Source of the DNA: Pseudomonadota bacterium
Lineage (GTDB): Bacteria; Pseudomonadota; Gammaproteobacteria; Burkholderiales; Thiobacillaceae
NCBI GenBank assembly: GCA_030653935.1
Contig: JAURYL010000060.1
Coordinates: 1 to 64,000 of the forward strand
DNA length: 64,000 nt
Reading direction: 5' to 3'
Part shown: positions 54,101-62,798 of the stretch, piece by piece
How positions within the stretch are numbered: position 1 is the stretch's first letter
Layout of the letters: each line of letters begins with the position of its first letter
Notes under the pieces: generated by a model
What the model was told of the DNA's origin: nothing
Database searches by the model: none
The model's input: the letters and a program-made list of their open reading frames with translations, nothing else
Translations under genes and position numbers: made by a program

Positions 54101-54787
54101 TCAAAACACTTTGGCACGCTCGACCCGCAACCCGAACACGCCAGTGGCGTGCTTATTGGGCAATGCGCGCAGGGCGTGTTCTTCCGCGGCGATCAGGGTG
54201 TAGAACCCGTCCAGCGCCTTGCGGCTTACATAATCTTCTACCGTGGCGAGCTCGCTCTTGAGGCCGGCCAGCTTGAGCAGTTTGCTCGACAGCGCGTTGT
54301 AGGCACGCGCGAGGTCACTTTGTTCCGCGACACCGTGGATGAGCGGCAGCATTTTCGCGGCAAGCTGGTCTTCGCTGTGCTCGCGGAACCAGGCGCTGGC
54401 GGCACCGTCAGCGGTGGAGAGTAACACCCTGGCATCGACCGGCGGCAGCTTGCGTACCGCGTCCAGCACCGCTTCGAGCAGTTGCGGGATGGCCGCTTCG
54501 GCGGCGCGGTTCATCGCCAGGATCAGATCATCGACCCGCCCGCCCATGCCCAGGGCGCGCAGATAACGGTCGGCCTTGGCGAAGTTTTTCGGCAGTCCGA
54601 TCTTGATCCGGGCATCGCCGAAATAGCCGTTTTCACGGCCCAGCCTGGCGATGGCGACTTGCGCGACTCGGCCAAGATTGTCGCGCAGCGCCCGAATCGC
54701 CTCGTCGACGACGCCGGCGGCCAACACCCTTGGAGCAAGGGCGAGGCCGACCAGTACGAGGGTGAATTGGCGGCGGGACGAATTCAT
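54101..54787 (-). CDS. DUF4197 family exported protein
   Basis: A 228-residue protein with a signal-like N-terminus ([19 protein letters not shown]). The pattern [44 protein letters not shown] and the [16 protein letters not shown] ending identify DUF4197. Function unknown. It overlaps the mscL stop by four bases on the same strand. Confidence 0.82.
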   Translation of the reverse strand: MNSSRRQFTLVLVGLALAPRVLAAGVVDEAIRALRDNLGRVAQVAIARLGRENGYFGDARIKIGLPKNFAKADRYLRALGMGGRVDDLILAMNRAAEAAIPQLLEAVLDAVRKLPPVDARVLLSTADGAASAWFREHSEDQLAAKMLPLIHGVAEQSDLARAYNALSSKLLKLAGLKSELATVEDYVSRKALDGFYTLIAAEEHALRALPNKHATGVFGLRVERAKVF

Positions 54788-55203
54788 TTTTTCAGGGAAT
54801 CGCGAATTTCCCGCAGCAGGGCGATGTCCTCGGGTGTCGGCGGCGGCGCGGCGGGAGCTGCGACTTCCTGGCGCTTGAGGCTGTTGATGCCCTTCACCAC
54901 CAGGAAAATGGCGAAGGCGATGATGATGAAATTCACCGTGCTGTTGATGAACAGACCATATTTGACCAGCGGCGCGCCGGCCGCTTCGGCGGCTTCCAGG
55001 CTGGCGTATGCCTCACCGCCGAGATTCAGGTAGAGGTGCTTGAAATCGACACCGCCAGTGAGACTGCCGACCACCGGCATGACGATGTCCTTGACCAGCG
55101 AGTCGACGATCTTGCCGAAAGCGGCGCCGATGACGACCGCCACGGCGAGATCGACAACGTTGCCACGCATGGCGAATGACTTGAATTCCTGGACGATGCT
55201 CAT
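54784..55203 (-). CDS. mscL: large-conductance mechanosensitive channel
   Basis: A 139-residue MscL that opens under high membrane tension to release osmolytes. The N-terminal helix and first membrane helix ([38 protein letters not shown]) and the second helix ([17 protein letters not shown]) are typical. A charged C-terminal helix follows. Length is normal. Confidence 0.97.
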   Translation of the reverse strand: MSIVQEFKSFAMRGNVVDLAVAVVIGAAFGKIVDSLVKDIVMPVVGSLTGGVDFKHLYLNLGGEAYASLEAAEAAGAPLVKYGLFINSTVNFIIIAFAIFLVVKGINSLKRQEVAAPAAPPPTPEDIALLREIRDSLKK

Positions 55204-55367
55204 GGGTTTCTCCTCACATTGACAGGTGGCTGGATGGAAACACGGTGACCAAGGGCCGATCTATGAAGCAACTCACTCGCGGGCCTGGAAGATGTACCAG
55301 ACGCCGAGCAGGAGATATGGGTGCCTGAGGCTCGCTATTGATTCAAACGGGCAAGGATCGTCGCCGC

Positions 55368-56435
55368 TCAATCCGCGCTCCGCCCGGCGAGGGCGATGCC
55401 GCTCTGGCCGGCGAATGCCAGCATGCGGTTGATGGCATGCACGGCGCGGGCGCGCGTAGCTTCGGCGACCTGGATTTCGTTGCCGCCGTGTTCCAGCACG
55501 GCAAGCAGGTTCTTCAGCCCATTCATGGCCATCCACGGACAATGGGCGCAGGACACGCAGGTGGCGCCGGTGCCGCCGGTGGGGGCTTCGAGCAGGTGCT
55601 TGCCGGGCGCGGCTTCGCGCATCTTGTGGAAGATGCCGTTATCGGTGGCGACGATCAGCACCGGGTTTGGCAGTTCGGCCGCCGCGCGAATGAGTTGGGT
55701 GGTGGAGCCCACCACGTCGGCCATGGCGATCACCGCTGCGGGTGATTCCGGGTGCACCAGCACGGCCGCGTTCGGATATTCCGCCTTCAGCGCCCGGATG
55801 CCGTCGGCCTTGAAACGCTCATGCACCACGCAGGAGCCTTGCCAGAGCAGCATGTCGGCGCCGGTGGTCTTTTGCACGTAATCGCCGAGGAAGCGGTCCG
55901 GTGCCCAGATCAGTTTTTCGCCGCGCGCCTTCAGGTGTTCCGCCACTTTCACGGCGATGCTGGAAGTCACCATCCAGTCGGCGCGCGCCTTCACTTCGGC
56001 CGAGGTGTTGGCGTAGACCACCACGGTGCGGTCGGGATGGGCATCGCAGAAGCGGCTGAATTCGTCCGCCGGACAGGACAGGTCGAGCGAGCATTCGGCG
56101 TGGAGGTCCGGCATCAGCACGCGTTTTTCCGGGTTGAGGATCTTGGCGGTCTCGCCCATGAATTTGACGCCGGCGACGATCACCGTCTTCGCCTTGGAGG
56201 CATGACCGAAGCGGGCCATTTCCAGGGAATCGGAGACACAACCGCCGGTTTCCTCGGCCAGCCGCTGCAAGTCGCTCGAGACGTAGTAATGCGCCACCAG
56301 CACCGCGTCCTGCTCGCGCATGCGTTGCTTGATGCGCGCGATCAACGACTCCCGCTCGCCGGGAAGCAAGGTCTCTTCCAGCACCGGCGGGACATCGGTG
56401 ACGGGATGGGCGGGTGGAATCAGTACGGCGGACAT
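55368..56435 (-). CDS. nadA: quinolinate synthase
   Basis: A 355-residue [4Fe-4S] enzyme that condenses iminoaspartate with dihydroxyacetone phosphate to quinolinate in NAD synthesis. Conserved blocks: [70 protein letters not shown] and [13 protein letters not shown]. Cluster-ligand Cys residues lie in the CSLD, GSCVVHE and CAHCPWM regions. No nadB or nadC lies nearby. Confidence 0.96.
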   Translation of the reverse strand: MSAVLIPPAHPVTDVPPVLEETLLPGERESLIARIKQRMREQDAVLVAHYYVSSDLQRLAEETGGCVSDSLEMARFGHASKAKTVIVAGVKFMGETAKILNPEKRVLMPDLHAECSLDLSCPADEFSRFCDAHPDRTVVVYANTSAEVKARADWMVTSSIAVKVAEHLKARGEKLIWAPDRFLGDYVQKTTGADMLLWQGSCVVHERFKADGIRALKAEYPNAAVLVHPESPAAVIAMADVVGSTTQLIRAAAELPNPVLIVATDNGIFHKMREAAPGKHLLEAPTGGTGATCVSCAHCPWMAMNGLKNLLAVLEHGGNEIQVAEATRARAVHAINRMLAFAGQSGIALAGRSAD

Positions 56436-56760
56436 AGCTGAACATTGAACAAGTAGAGGGAGGAATGGTTTATGGGGTTGGGAATGGGGACTGTCAAGCC
56501 GACACCTGACCGCCGCCGCGTTTCGCCGCTTCCGTTAGGGCTCGTTAATGAATAACCTGGGCGATTATGGGTACGTTGGCGGGATGCGATGCAAGGCGCC
56601 GGTTGCGCGCATGGCCACTCCCTGCAAGCGACCGACAGCGGAGTCGTTGCGCTTCAGCGCTTACGAATCCGGCGTGCCCCTTGCGGGTGCAACGCGGCAG
56701 CGTGCCCGATGGCGCAGCCAGAACGTTCAGGTTATTCATTGACGAGCCCTTATAGTCCCG
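56436..56760. other. intergenic region upstream of xerC, mostly a MITE-like element
   Basis: After about 100 bases next to the nadA start, the region is filled by a 214-bp element with terminal inverted repeats (56537-56750). The small ORFs of 62-75 codons in both strands belong to this element and are not considered genes. Confidence 0.65.
56537..56750. mobile_element. MITE-like element with AGGGCTCGTTAATGAATAACCT ends
   Basis: 214 bp bounded by AGGGCTCGTTAATGAATAAC...CT and the inverse AGGTTATTCATTGACGAGCC...CT, 20 of 22 pairs matching. It has no transposase. A 5' part of the same element recurs at 58869-58932. Its right end is ten bases upstream of the annotated xerC ATG. Confidence 0.72.
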
Positions 56761-57696
56761 ATGCCCCTCCAAACCGGAGCCGACGTGCCCGCGACGTTAT
56801 TGCTTTCCACCCTTTCCGACGCTTATCTGAACGCGCTCAAGGCGCGCCAGTACAGCCCGGCCACGGTCTCCACCTATGCCATCGACCTCGCGCATCTGCT
56901 GGAACTGGTCGGCGATGTCGATCCCGCCGGGCTGGCCGTCCACGACATCCGTCGCGCCCTGTCCAGCCTCCACGCGCGCGGCCAGAAAGCGAAAACCCTG
57001 GCGCGGACGCTGTCGGCCTGGCGCGGTTTCTATCACTACCTGGCGCGCCAGGGTTGGGTCGCCGCCAACCCCTGCCTCGGCCTACGCCCGCCCAAGGGTG
57101 AGCGGCGCCTGCCCAACGCGCTCTCCGTGGACGAAATGGCGAAATTGCTGGAAGGGCCGGCGGAGGATATCTGGGCCTTGCGCGACCAGGCCATGTTCGA
57201 GCTGATGTACTCCTCCGGCCTGCGCCGCGCCGAGTTGATCGGCCTCGATCTGGGGAGTGTCGACCTGAGCGCGGCCGAGGTGACGGTGACCGGCAAGGGG
57301 CGCAAAACCCGCATCGTGCCGGTCGGCCAGCAGGCGCTGACGGCCGTGCGCGCCTGGCTGGAGCAACGCGGCACGGTGGCGAAGGCGCCGCCGCTCGATA
57401 CGGCGGCACTGTTCCTGGGGACCCGCGGCGGTCGCATCTCGGCCACGGCGATCCGCCAGGCGCTGAAAACCATGGCCGCGCGACATGGGGTCACGGCCCA
57501 TGTGCATCCGCATGCCTTGCGCCATTCCTTCGCCTCGCATGTGCTGCAATCTTCCGGCGATCTGCGCGCGGTGCAGGAAATGCTGGGCCACGCCAGCCTC
57601 TCCACCACCCAGGTCTATACCCATCTTGATTTCCAGCATCTGGCCAAAGTCTATGACCTGGCCCACCCGCGCGCGAAAAAGAAGCCAGGCAATTGA
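56761..57696 (+). CDS. xerC: tyrosine recombinase XerC
   Basis: Up to 311 residues. The N-terminal SAM-like DNA-binding domain (about 18-105) precedes the catalytic domain with the RKHRH-Y set: Arg in SSGLRRAELIGL, Lys in VTGKGRKTR, HxxR in HPHALRHSF, His in EMLGHASLSTTQ and Tyr in VYTHLD. With XerD it resolves chromosome dimers at dif. A GTG at 56785 preceded by CGGAG may be the real start, since the ATG at 56761 lies just after the MITE-like element without a ribosome binding site. Confidence 0.93.
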   Translation: MPLQTGADVPATLLLSTLSDAYLNALKARQYSPATVSTYAIDLAHLLELVGDVDPAGLAVHDIRRALSSLHARGQKAKTLARTLSAWRGFYHYLARQGWVAANPCLGLRPPKGERRLPNALSVDEMAKLLEGPAEDIWALRDQAMFELMYSSGLRRAELIGLDLGSVDLSAAEVTVTGKGRKTRIVPVGQQALTAVRAWLEQRGTVAKAPPLDTAALFLGTRGGRISATAIRQALKTMAARHGVTAHVHPHALRHSFASHVLQSSGDLRAVQEMLGHASLSTTQVYTHLDFQHLAKVYDLAHPRAKKKPGN

Positions 57697-57770
57697 TAAA
57701 AACATACTGACACCAGGCCGGGGTAGCGCAATAAAATCAACGCATATCTATATATACAACGGGAGTCGCC

Positions 57771-58868
57771 ATGAAAAAAACGGCGTTCATCATCGAAGGC
57801 AGCGACCACACCCTCGAACGCATCAACGAGATTCTCGGCGAAGCCGGCATCACGGCCCGCTTCATGCCCTGCGGCCTGGAACATGCCCGCGCCCATTTTT
57901 CCGGGCCGGTGGATTGCGTCAAGCTGGCGCACAAGGCCAACGAGTTGGAGCATGCCCACGAACGGTTGAAATGGAGCGAGGCGCGCATGCGGCATTTCGC
58001 CCGGATCGCCGCCGACTGGTTCTGGGAGACCGACGAGGATCACCAGATCATCTGGTCCAGCGATGGGCCGATCCGCGAGGGTGACCGCCTGAGCGATGCC
58101 TTCAGCGGCGGTCTGCCGGGCTTGCTGCCGGTGGATCACGACATGGAAGCACTGGCCTCACTCAAGGAAGGCCGGCCTTTCCAGGAGGCCGTTCTGGAAG
58201 TGGAACTGGAATCGGGCGAGCGCGCAGCCTTCCGCCTCTCCGGCGAACCGCTGTTCGATTCAAACGGTCATTTCGCCGGCTATCGCGGTGTCGGCCACGA
58301 CATCACCGAGGCGCTACAAATCAGCCGCCAGATCAGCCACGAGGCCAACCACGACACCCTCACCGGGCTGGCCAACCGGCGCGAGTTCCAGCGCCGCATG
58401 CAGCGCGCCTGGCTGCGCTCGCGCCAGGAGGGCGCGGTCCATGCCTTGTGTTTTCTCGATCTCGACCGTTTCAAGGCGGTGAACGATCATGCTGGCCACG
58501 CCGCCGGCGATGCCTTGCTGACGCAACTGGCCACGGTCATGCGCGGCCATGTCCGTGGCGCCGATACCCTGGCCCGCCTTGGCGGCGACGAGTTCTGCGT
58601 CCTGCTGGAGAACTGCGCCCTGGAGTATGCGATACGCGTCTCGGACAACCTGATCAGTACCTTGCGCGAGCTCGAATTCGAGTGGCAGGGCCAGCGTTAT
58701 TCGGTCGGCGCCAGCGTCGGCATCACGCTGATTACCCCGCAGACCGAGGACGCGACCCGCGCCCTGGCGGAGGCCGATGTGGCCTGCTACGCCGCCAAAA
58801 AACTCGGCCGCAACCAGGTGCAGGTCTACCATGCGGCGGAGAGCGGCGGCCAGGTCGTGGGTGGCTAG
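57771..58868 (+). CDS. PAS-GGDEF diguanylate cyclase
   Basis: A 365-residue protein. A short N-terminal region and coiled coil (KLAHKANELEHAHERLKW) precede a PAS domain (FARIAADWFWETDEDHQIIWSS...), then a GGDEF domain with intact active site LARLGGDEFCVLL and an inhibitory RxxD site (RGAD) five residues before it. It should make cyclic di-GMP with product inhibition. No membrane helix. The PAS ligand is unknown. Confidence 0.92.
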   Translation: MKKTAFIIEGSDHTLERINEILGEAGITARFMPCGLEHARAHFSGPVDCVKLAHKANELEHAHERLKWSEARMRHFARIAADWFWETDEDHQIIWSSDGPIREGDRLSDAFSGGLPGLLPVDHDMEALASLKEGRPFQEAVLEVELESGERAAFRLSGEPLFDSNGHFAGYRGVGHDITEALQISRQISHEANHDTLTGLANRREFQRRMQRAWLRSRQEGAVHALCFLDLDRFKAVNDHAGHAAGDALLTQLATVMRGHVRGADTLARLGGDEFCVLLENCALEYAIRVSDNLISTLRELEFEWQGQRYSVGASVGITLITPQTEDATRALAEADVACYAAKKLGRNQVQVYHAAESGGQVVGG

Positions 58869-58932
58869 GGGCTCGTTAATGAATATGTTGGAGTTATATG
58901 AGTGCGCTGGCGGGATGCGCTGCAAGGCGGCG
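58869..58932. mobile_element. partial copy of the xerC-upstream MITE-like element
   Basis: GGGCTCGTTAATGAATATGT...GGCGGGATGCGCTGCAAGGC resembles the left 60 bases of the element at 56537 (same end, same GGCGGGATGCG.TGCAAGGCG). The right end was not found, so this is a remnant or a different subtype. It lies upstream of the trx-TPR gene. Confidence 0.6.
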
Positions 58933-58988
58933 GTCTGTTCGACCGCCGCCGCGAGTCGCACAATGGAGCCATTTTTTGGAGCACACGC

Positions 58989-59840
58989 ATGGGCCAATAT
59001 TCTTTCGATGTCGACGCCGGCGATTTCCAGCATAAGGTGGTCGAGGCTTCGCGGCAGGTGCCGGTGGTGGTCGATTTCTGGGCGGAATGGTGCGGCCCCT
59101 GTCGCGCGCTGAAGCCCATCCTGGAAAAACTGGCTGAGGAGTTCCAGGGCAAATTCATTCTGGCCAAGGTGGACTCCGACAAGAACCAGGAGATTGCAGG
59201 GCAGTTTGGCGTGCGCGGCATTCCCAGCGTCAAGGCCTTCTTCGGTGGCGAGATCGTCGACGAGTTCTCCGGCGCGATTCCCGAATCCGAAGTCCGCGCC
59301 TTTCTCCAGCGCCTGATTCCCTCGCCCGCCGGTGAATTGCACATCGCCGCCGGCCGCGCCCGTGATCAGGGCAAGCTGGCGGAGGCCCTGCAACTGCTGG
59401 GCGAAGCCGCGAAGCTGGATCTGCAAAACGAGGTGGTGCGCCTGGACGCGGCCGACATTCTGGTGGAACTGGGACAACTGGACGAAGCCCGGAGCCTGTT
59501 CAACAGCCTCTCGCCCTTGCTCCGCATGGAAGCACGCGCGCGGCAGGTCGAGGCGCGCCTGACCTTTGCCGAGGCCGGTGAGGGCGACGAAGCGGCATTG
59601 CGTGACCGTCTCGTGGCGCAACCGGACGATATGGAAAACCGCATGCAACTCGCCAACCTGCTGATCGCCAACGGTCGCCATCAAGAGGGGCTGGAGCAGT
59701 TGCTGGACATGGTGCGGCGTGATCGCGCCTGGAACGACGAAGCGGCGCGCAAGGCGATACTCGCGGTGTTCAGCCTGCTTGGAGACCAGGGGCCGCTGGT
59801 AGCCGACTATCGGCGTAAGCTGGCGCGCGCCTTGAATTGA
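58989..59840 (+). CDS. thioredoxin-TPR protein (CnoX/YbbN-like)
   Basis: A 283-residue protein with an N-terminal thioredoxin domain (VVVDFWAEWCGPCRALKPILEKL) followed by TPR-like helices (about 120-283). E. coli CnoX has the same layout and acts as a holdase handing clients to GroEL. The redox CxxC is intact here (E. coli CnoX lacks it), so this version may also be a redox enzyme. The start is MGQYSFDVD; the track start at 58902 is upstream. Confidence 0.88.
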   Translation: MGQYSFDVDAGDFQHKVVEASRQVPVVVDFWAEWCGPCRALKPILEKLAEEFQGKFILAKVDSDKNQEIAGQFGVRGIPSVKAFFGGEIVDEFSGAIPESEVRAFLQRLIPSPAGELHIAAGRARDQGKLAEALQLLGEAAKLDLQNEVVRLDAADILVELGQLDEARSLFNSLSPLLRMEARARQVEARLTFAEAGEGDEAALRDRLVAQPDDMENRMQLANLLIANGRHQEGLEQLLDMVRRDRAWNDEAARKAILAVFSLLGDQGPLVADYRRKLARALN

Positions 59841-59864
59841 TTTCTTTTCAGCGGGGAGCACTGC

Positions 59865-60605
59865 ATGAACCTGCATCGTCTGGACAAACTGAAAGAGCTC
59901 GCGGGCTTCGAGCCCAACGGTCGATTCGAGGACAACCTCTACCGCCTGACCTGCATCACCGGTGACGCCATGGCCGCGCGCCGGGTCTCATTGATGTTGC
60001 TGGATACCGACAGCGGCAAGGGCGTGCGCCTCAAGCTCGCCGCCGTCTATGGCGAATTGCCGGAAGTAGCCTGGCGTGACGACACGCCCGCCGAACAAGG
60101 CATCGCCCAGCATGTTCTCGAGCTGGGCCAATGCCTGCATGTTCAGGACATCGGCCATTCCCGCTGGCGGTCGCTGGCGCGGCGTCTGGGCGGCACCGCC
60201 AGTTTCATCGCCTGCCCCATCCAGATCGCCGGCAAGGTGGCGGGCGTGCTCAACGTCAGTGAGCCGATCGAGCGCGCGCATTTCACCCGATCCGACCTCG
60301 ATACCGCCGAATTCGCCGCCCGCCTGATCGGCCGCAGCATCCACGCCGCGCGCCTCGACCGCATGCTCGACTCGCGCTTCGCGCAGATGGCCTTTACCCT
60401 GGAAGGCCGCGCCGATGCCTGTTCGGTGGTGTCGATGTCCAGCCACGAACCGGACAAGGTGGCGCGCATGCTGGCGAAAGCGTTCTTCAAGGAAATGCGC
60501 CACTGCGGCTTCACCCCCAACCAGATCATCCGCGCGGCGGGCGAAATCATCTCGGAACTGACCGGCAGCCTGAACCGGCACAAACACCGCCTGGATCGGG
60601 AGTAG
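59865..60605 (+). CDS. GAF-domain protein
   Basis: A 246-residue cytosolic protein with a GAF domain (about 20-160; RRVSLMLLDTDSGKGVRLKLAAVYGE, GIAQHVLELGQCLHVQDI, SFIACPIQIAGKVAGVLNVSEP). About 85 C-terminal residues follow without a known output domain. It may be a ligand-sensing regulator. It follows the trx-TPR gene by 24 bases. Confidence 0.82.
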   Translation: MNLHRLDKLKELAGFEPNGRFEDNLYRLTCITGDAMAARRVSLMLLDTDSGKGVRLKLAAVYGELPEVAWRDDTPAEQGIAQHVLELGQCLHVQDIGHSRWRSLARRLGGTASFIACPIQIAGKVAGVLNVSEPIERAHFTRSDLDTAEFAARLIGRSIHAARLDRMLDSRFAQMAFTLEGRADACSVVSMSSHEPDKVARMLAKAFFKEMRHCGFTPNQIIRAAGEIISELTGSLNRHKHRLDRE

Positions 60606-60670
60606 GTCGGGTTAGCGCGGCGTAAGCCATCATGGCGGTATCAGCCGCTTCGCAAGCGTGAAACGGGAGA

Positions 60671-60740
60671 GGTAGGAGCGTCCGCTTGCGGCGCGCATCT
60701 CGGCACGTGGAATATCGCGCCGCAAGCGGACGCTCCTACC
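60671..60740. repeat. REP-like inverted pair, variant of family A
   Basis: GGTAGGAGCGTCCGCTTGCG...GCGC and the inverse GCGCCGCAAGCGGACGCTCC...TACC. It shares the GTAGGAGCG end with family A but has a different stem core. It lies between the convergent GAF and carbonic anhydrase genes. Confidence 0.85.
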
Positions 60741-60758
60741 TCATGCGCGGGTGCACAG

Positions 60759-61295
60759 CTAACCCGCCCCGCCCAGATACTCCCGCGCCAGACGCACGTA
60801 ATTGCCGGCCTGATAGGCAAAATAGTCCAGTTCTTCCGGCGTCAATCGACGCACCGCCTTGGCCGGCCGCCCCAGATACAACCAGCCAGATTCCAGCACC
60901 CGCCCCTCCGGCACCAGGCTACCGGCGCCCAGCAGCACACGCGGCTCCAGCACCGCCTTGTCCATCACCAGGGAACCCATGCCGATCAGGCATTCGTCGC
61001 CAATCACGCAACCATGCAGGATCACCGCATGGCCAACGCTCACGTCGCGGCCGATCAGCAGCGGTGAACCTTCCGGATTGGCGGCGCGGCGATGGCTGAC
61101 ATGCAGCACCGAGTTGTCCTGGATGTTGCAGCGGGCGCCGATGCGGATGTGGTTCACATCGCCGCGGATCACGACGCCGGGCCACACCGAGGCTTCGTCA
61201 CCCAGTTCCACATCGCCGATGACCGTGGCGCTGGCATGTAGAAAGACGCCCTCGCCCAGCTTGGGATGGCTATTCAGGTAGAGCTCGATCAGCAT
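60759..61295 (-). CDS. gamma-carbonic anhydrase family protein
   Basis: A 178-residue left-handed beta-helix protein with hexapeptide repeats (SVWPGVVIRGDVNHIRIGARCNIQDNSVLHV, LIGRDVSVGHAVILHGCVIGDECLIGMGSLV). The three His positions of gamma-carbonic anhydrases are seen in VLHVSH and GHAVILHG. Many such proteins (YrdA/PaaY type) are of uncertain activity. Start MLIELYLNS is preferred over the track start at 61472, which overlaps dusB. Confidence 0.88.
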   Translation of the reverse strand: MLIELYLNSHPKLGEGVFLHASATVIGDVELGDEASVWPGVVIRGDVNHIRIGARCNIQDNSVLHVSHRRAANPEGSPLLIGRDVSVGHAVILHGCVIGDECLIGMGSLVMDKAVLEPRVLLGAGSLVPEGRVLESGWLYLGRPAKAVRRLTPEELDYFAYQAGNYVRLAREYLGGAG

Positions 61296-61422
61296 GGCGA
61301 CATTCAGGCGGGAAAATTGCTGGTAAACCCGAGTATATCGGTCGGATTCGCCTTGACCACTGCGCTTTGTCCCTCCCCCCATTGCGTATAAAATGCGCAG
61401 CCTTTTTCCCGTTGGCCCCCTC

Positions 61423-62448
61423 ATGCGCATCGGCCCCCACCAACTGAAGAACAATCTGATCGTCGCCCCCATGGCGGGCGTGACGGATCGGCCGTTTCGT
61501 CAGTTGTGCAAGAAAATGGGCGCTGGCATGGCGGTGTCGGAGATGGTTACGTCCAACTCCCTGCTCTATGGTTCCGCCAAAACACTCCGGCGCGCCAATC
61601 ATGAGGGCGAGGTGGAGCCGATTTCCGTGCAGATCGCCGGCAGCATTCCGGCCATGATGGCCGAGGCGGCGCGCCACAACGTTGACAACGGCGCCCAGAT
61701 CATCGACATCAACATGGGTTGCCCGGCGAAGAAAATCTGCAACGTGATGGCCGGCTCGGCGCTGTTGCAGGACGAACCCCTGGTGGCGCGCATCCTCGAA
61801 GCCGTGGTCGCCGCCGCGAAGGACACGCCGGTCACCTTGAAAATCCGTACCGGCTGGGACAAGGCGCACAAGAACGCGCTGGCCATCCTGCATATCGCCC
61901 AGGAATCCGGCATCCAGGCGCTGGCCATCCACGGTCGCACCCGGGCCTGCGGTTATTCCGGCGAAGCCGAGTACGAAACCATCACGGTGGTGAAAGCCGA
62001 AGCGCGCATTCCCATCATCGCCAACGGTGACATCACCACCCCGGAAAAAGCGCGTTTCGTGCTGGCCGCGACCGGCGCCGACGCGATCATGATCGGCCGC
62101 GCCGCGCAGGGGCGGCCCTGGCTGTTCCGTGAGATCGCGCACTACCTGGCGACCGGGGAGCACCTGCCAGCGCCCGAGGTGGCGGAGATTCACGACGTTC
62201 TGCTCGCCCATCTCGACGACATTTACCAGTTTTACGGCGCGATCAGCGGCGTGCGCATGGCGCGCAAGCACATCGCCTGGTACACCCGCGGCCTGGCCGA
62301 TTCAGCCAGCTTCCGCCACGCCATGAACCGCCTGGAACACACCGCCGAACAACTCGACGCGGTCAATGATTTCTTCTGGCGCGCACGCGGCCGTGACAAC
62401 CGCCTGGTGTACCTGGACGCAGCCACCGGCGAACGCGCCGCCGCATAA
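61423..62448 (+). CDS. dusB: tRNA-dihydrouridine synthase B
   Basis: A 341-residue FMN enzyme that reduces uridine to dihydrouridine in the tRNA D-loop. LIVAPMAGVTDRPFRQL, the catalytic Cys in INMGCPAKKICNVMAGSALL, IHGRTRACGYSGEAEY and MIGRAAQGRPW are visible. Start MRIGPHQLKN is chosen over the track start at 61393. It precedes fis by 25 bases, the classic dusB-fis operon. Confidence 0.96.
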   Translation: MRIGPHQLKNNLIVAPMAGVTDRPFRQLCKKMGAGMAVSEMVTSNSLLYGSAKTLRRANHEGEVEPISVQIAGSIPAMMAEAARHNVDNGAQIIDINMGCPAKKICNVMAGSALLQDEPLVARILEAVVAAAKDTPVTLKIRTGWDKAHKNALAILHIAQESGIQALAIHGRTRACGYSGEAEYETITVVKAEARIPIIANGDITTPEKARFVLAATGADAIMIGRAAQGRPWLFREIAHYLATGEHLPAPEVAEIHDVLLAHLDDIYQFYGAISGVRMARKHIAWYTRGLADSASFRHAMNRLEHTAEQLDAVNDFFWRARGRDNRLVYLDAATGERAAA

Positions 62449-62473
62449 AAACGACAGACGAGACAAGTACCCA

Positions 62474-62725
62474 ATGGCAAGCGAACAACATATCGACGAA
62501 AGCGAACTGGCGGCCTGCGTGCGCCGTGTTCTGCTCGAATACTTCAAGGATCTCGACGGCGAAGCGCCTGCCGGCATTTACGACATGGTGCTGAACTGCG
62601 TGGAACGCCCGGTTCTCGACCTGGTTCTCTACCACTCCGACGGCAATCAGAGCCGCGCCGCGGAATGGCTGGGCATCAACCGCAATACGCTGCGCAAGAA
62701 AATGCAGCAGCATGGAATCAAGTAG
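62474..62725 (+). CDS. fis: DNA-binding protein Fis
   Basis: An 83-residue nucleoid protein, a little shorter than E. coli Fis (98). The C-terminal helix-turn-helix HSDGNQSRAAEWLGINRNTLRKKMQQHGI is typical; the N-terminal beta-hairpin region is shorter, as in betaproteobacterial members. The start MASEQHIDE lies 26 bases after dusB; the track start at 62366 is inside dusB. Its TAG stop codon is the start of a REP-like palindrome. Confidence 0.94.
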   Translation: MASEQHIDESELAACVRRVLLEYFKDLDGEAPAGIYDMVLNCVERPVLDLVLYHSDGNQSRAAEWLGINRNTLRKKMQQHGIK

Positions 62726-62766
62726 GAGCGGCCTTGGCCGCGATTCGCGAGCAAGCTCGCTCCTAC
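62722..62766. repeat. REP-like palindrome after fis
   Basis: GTAGGAGCGGCCTTGGCCGC...GATTCGCGAGCAAGCTCGCTCCTAC: ends match family A (GTAGGAGCG/CGCTCCTAC), the centre differs. The TAG is the fis stop codon. It lies between fis and purH. Confidence 0.8.
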
Positions 62767-62798
62767 CCCCTCACACCTCAGCCTGACGACTTGAAATC

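Noticed and set aside
56548-56772. 62-75-codon ORFs upstream of xerC on both strands
   Set aside because: They lie inside the inverted-repeat element and translate the same repeat in different frames.
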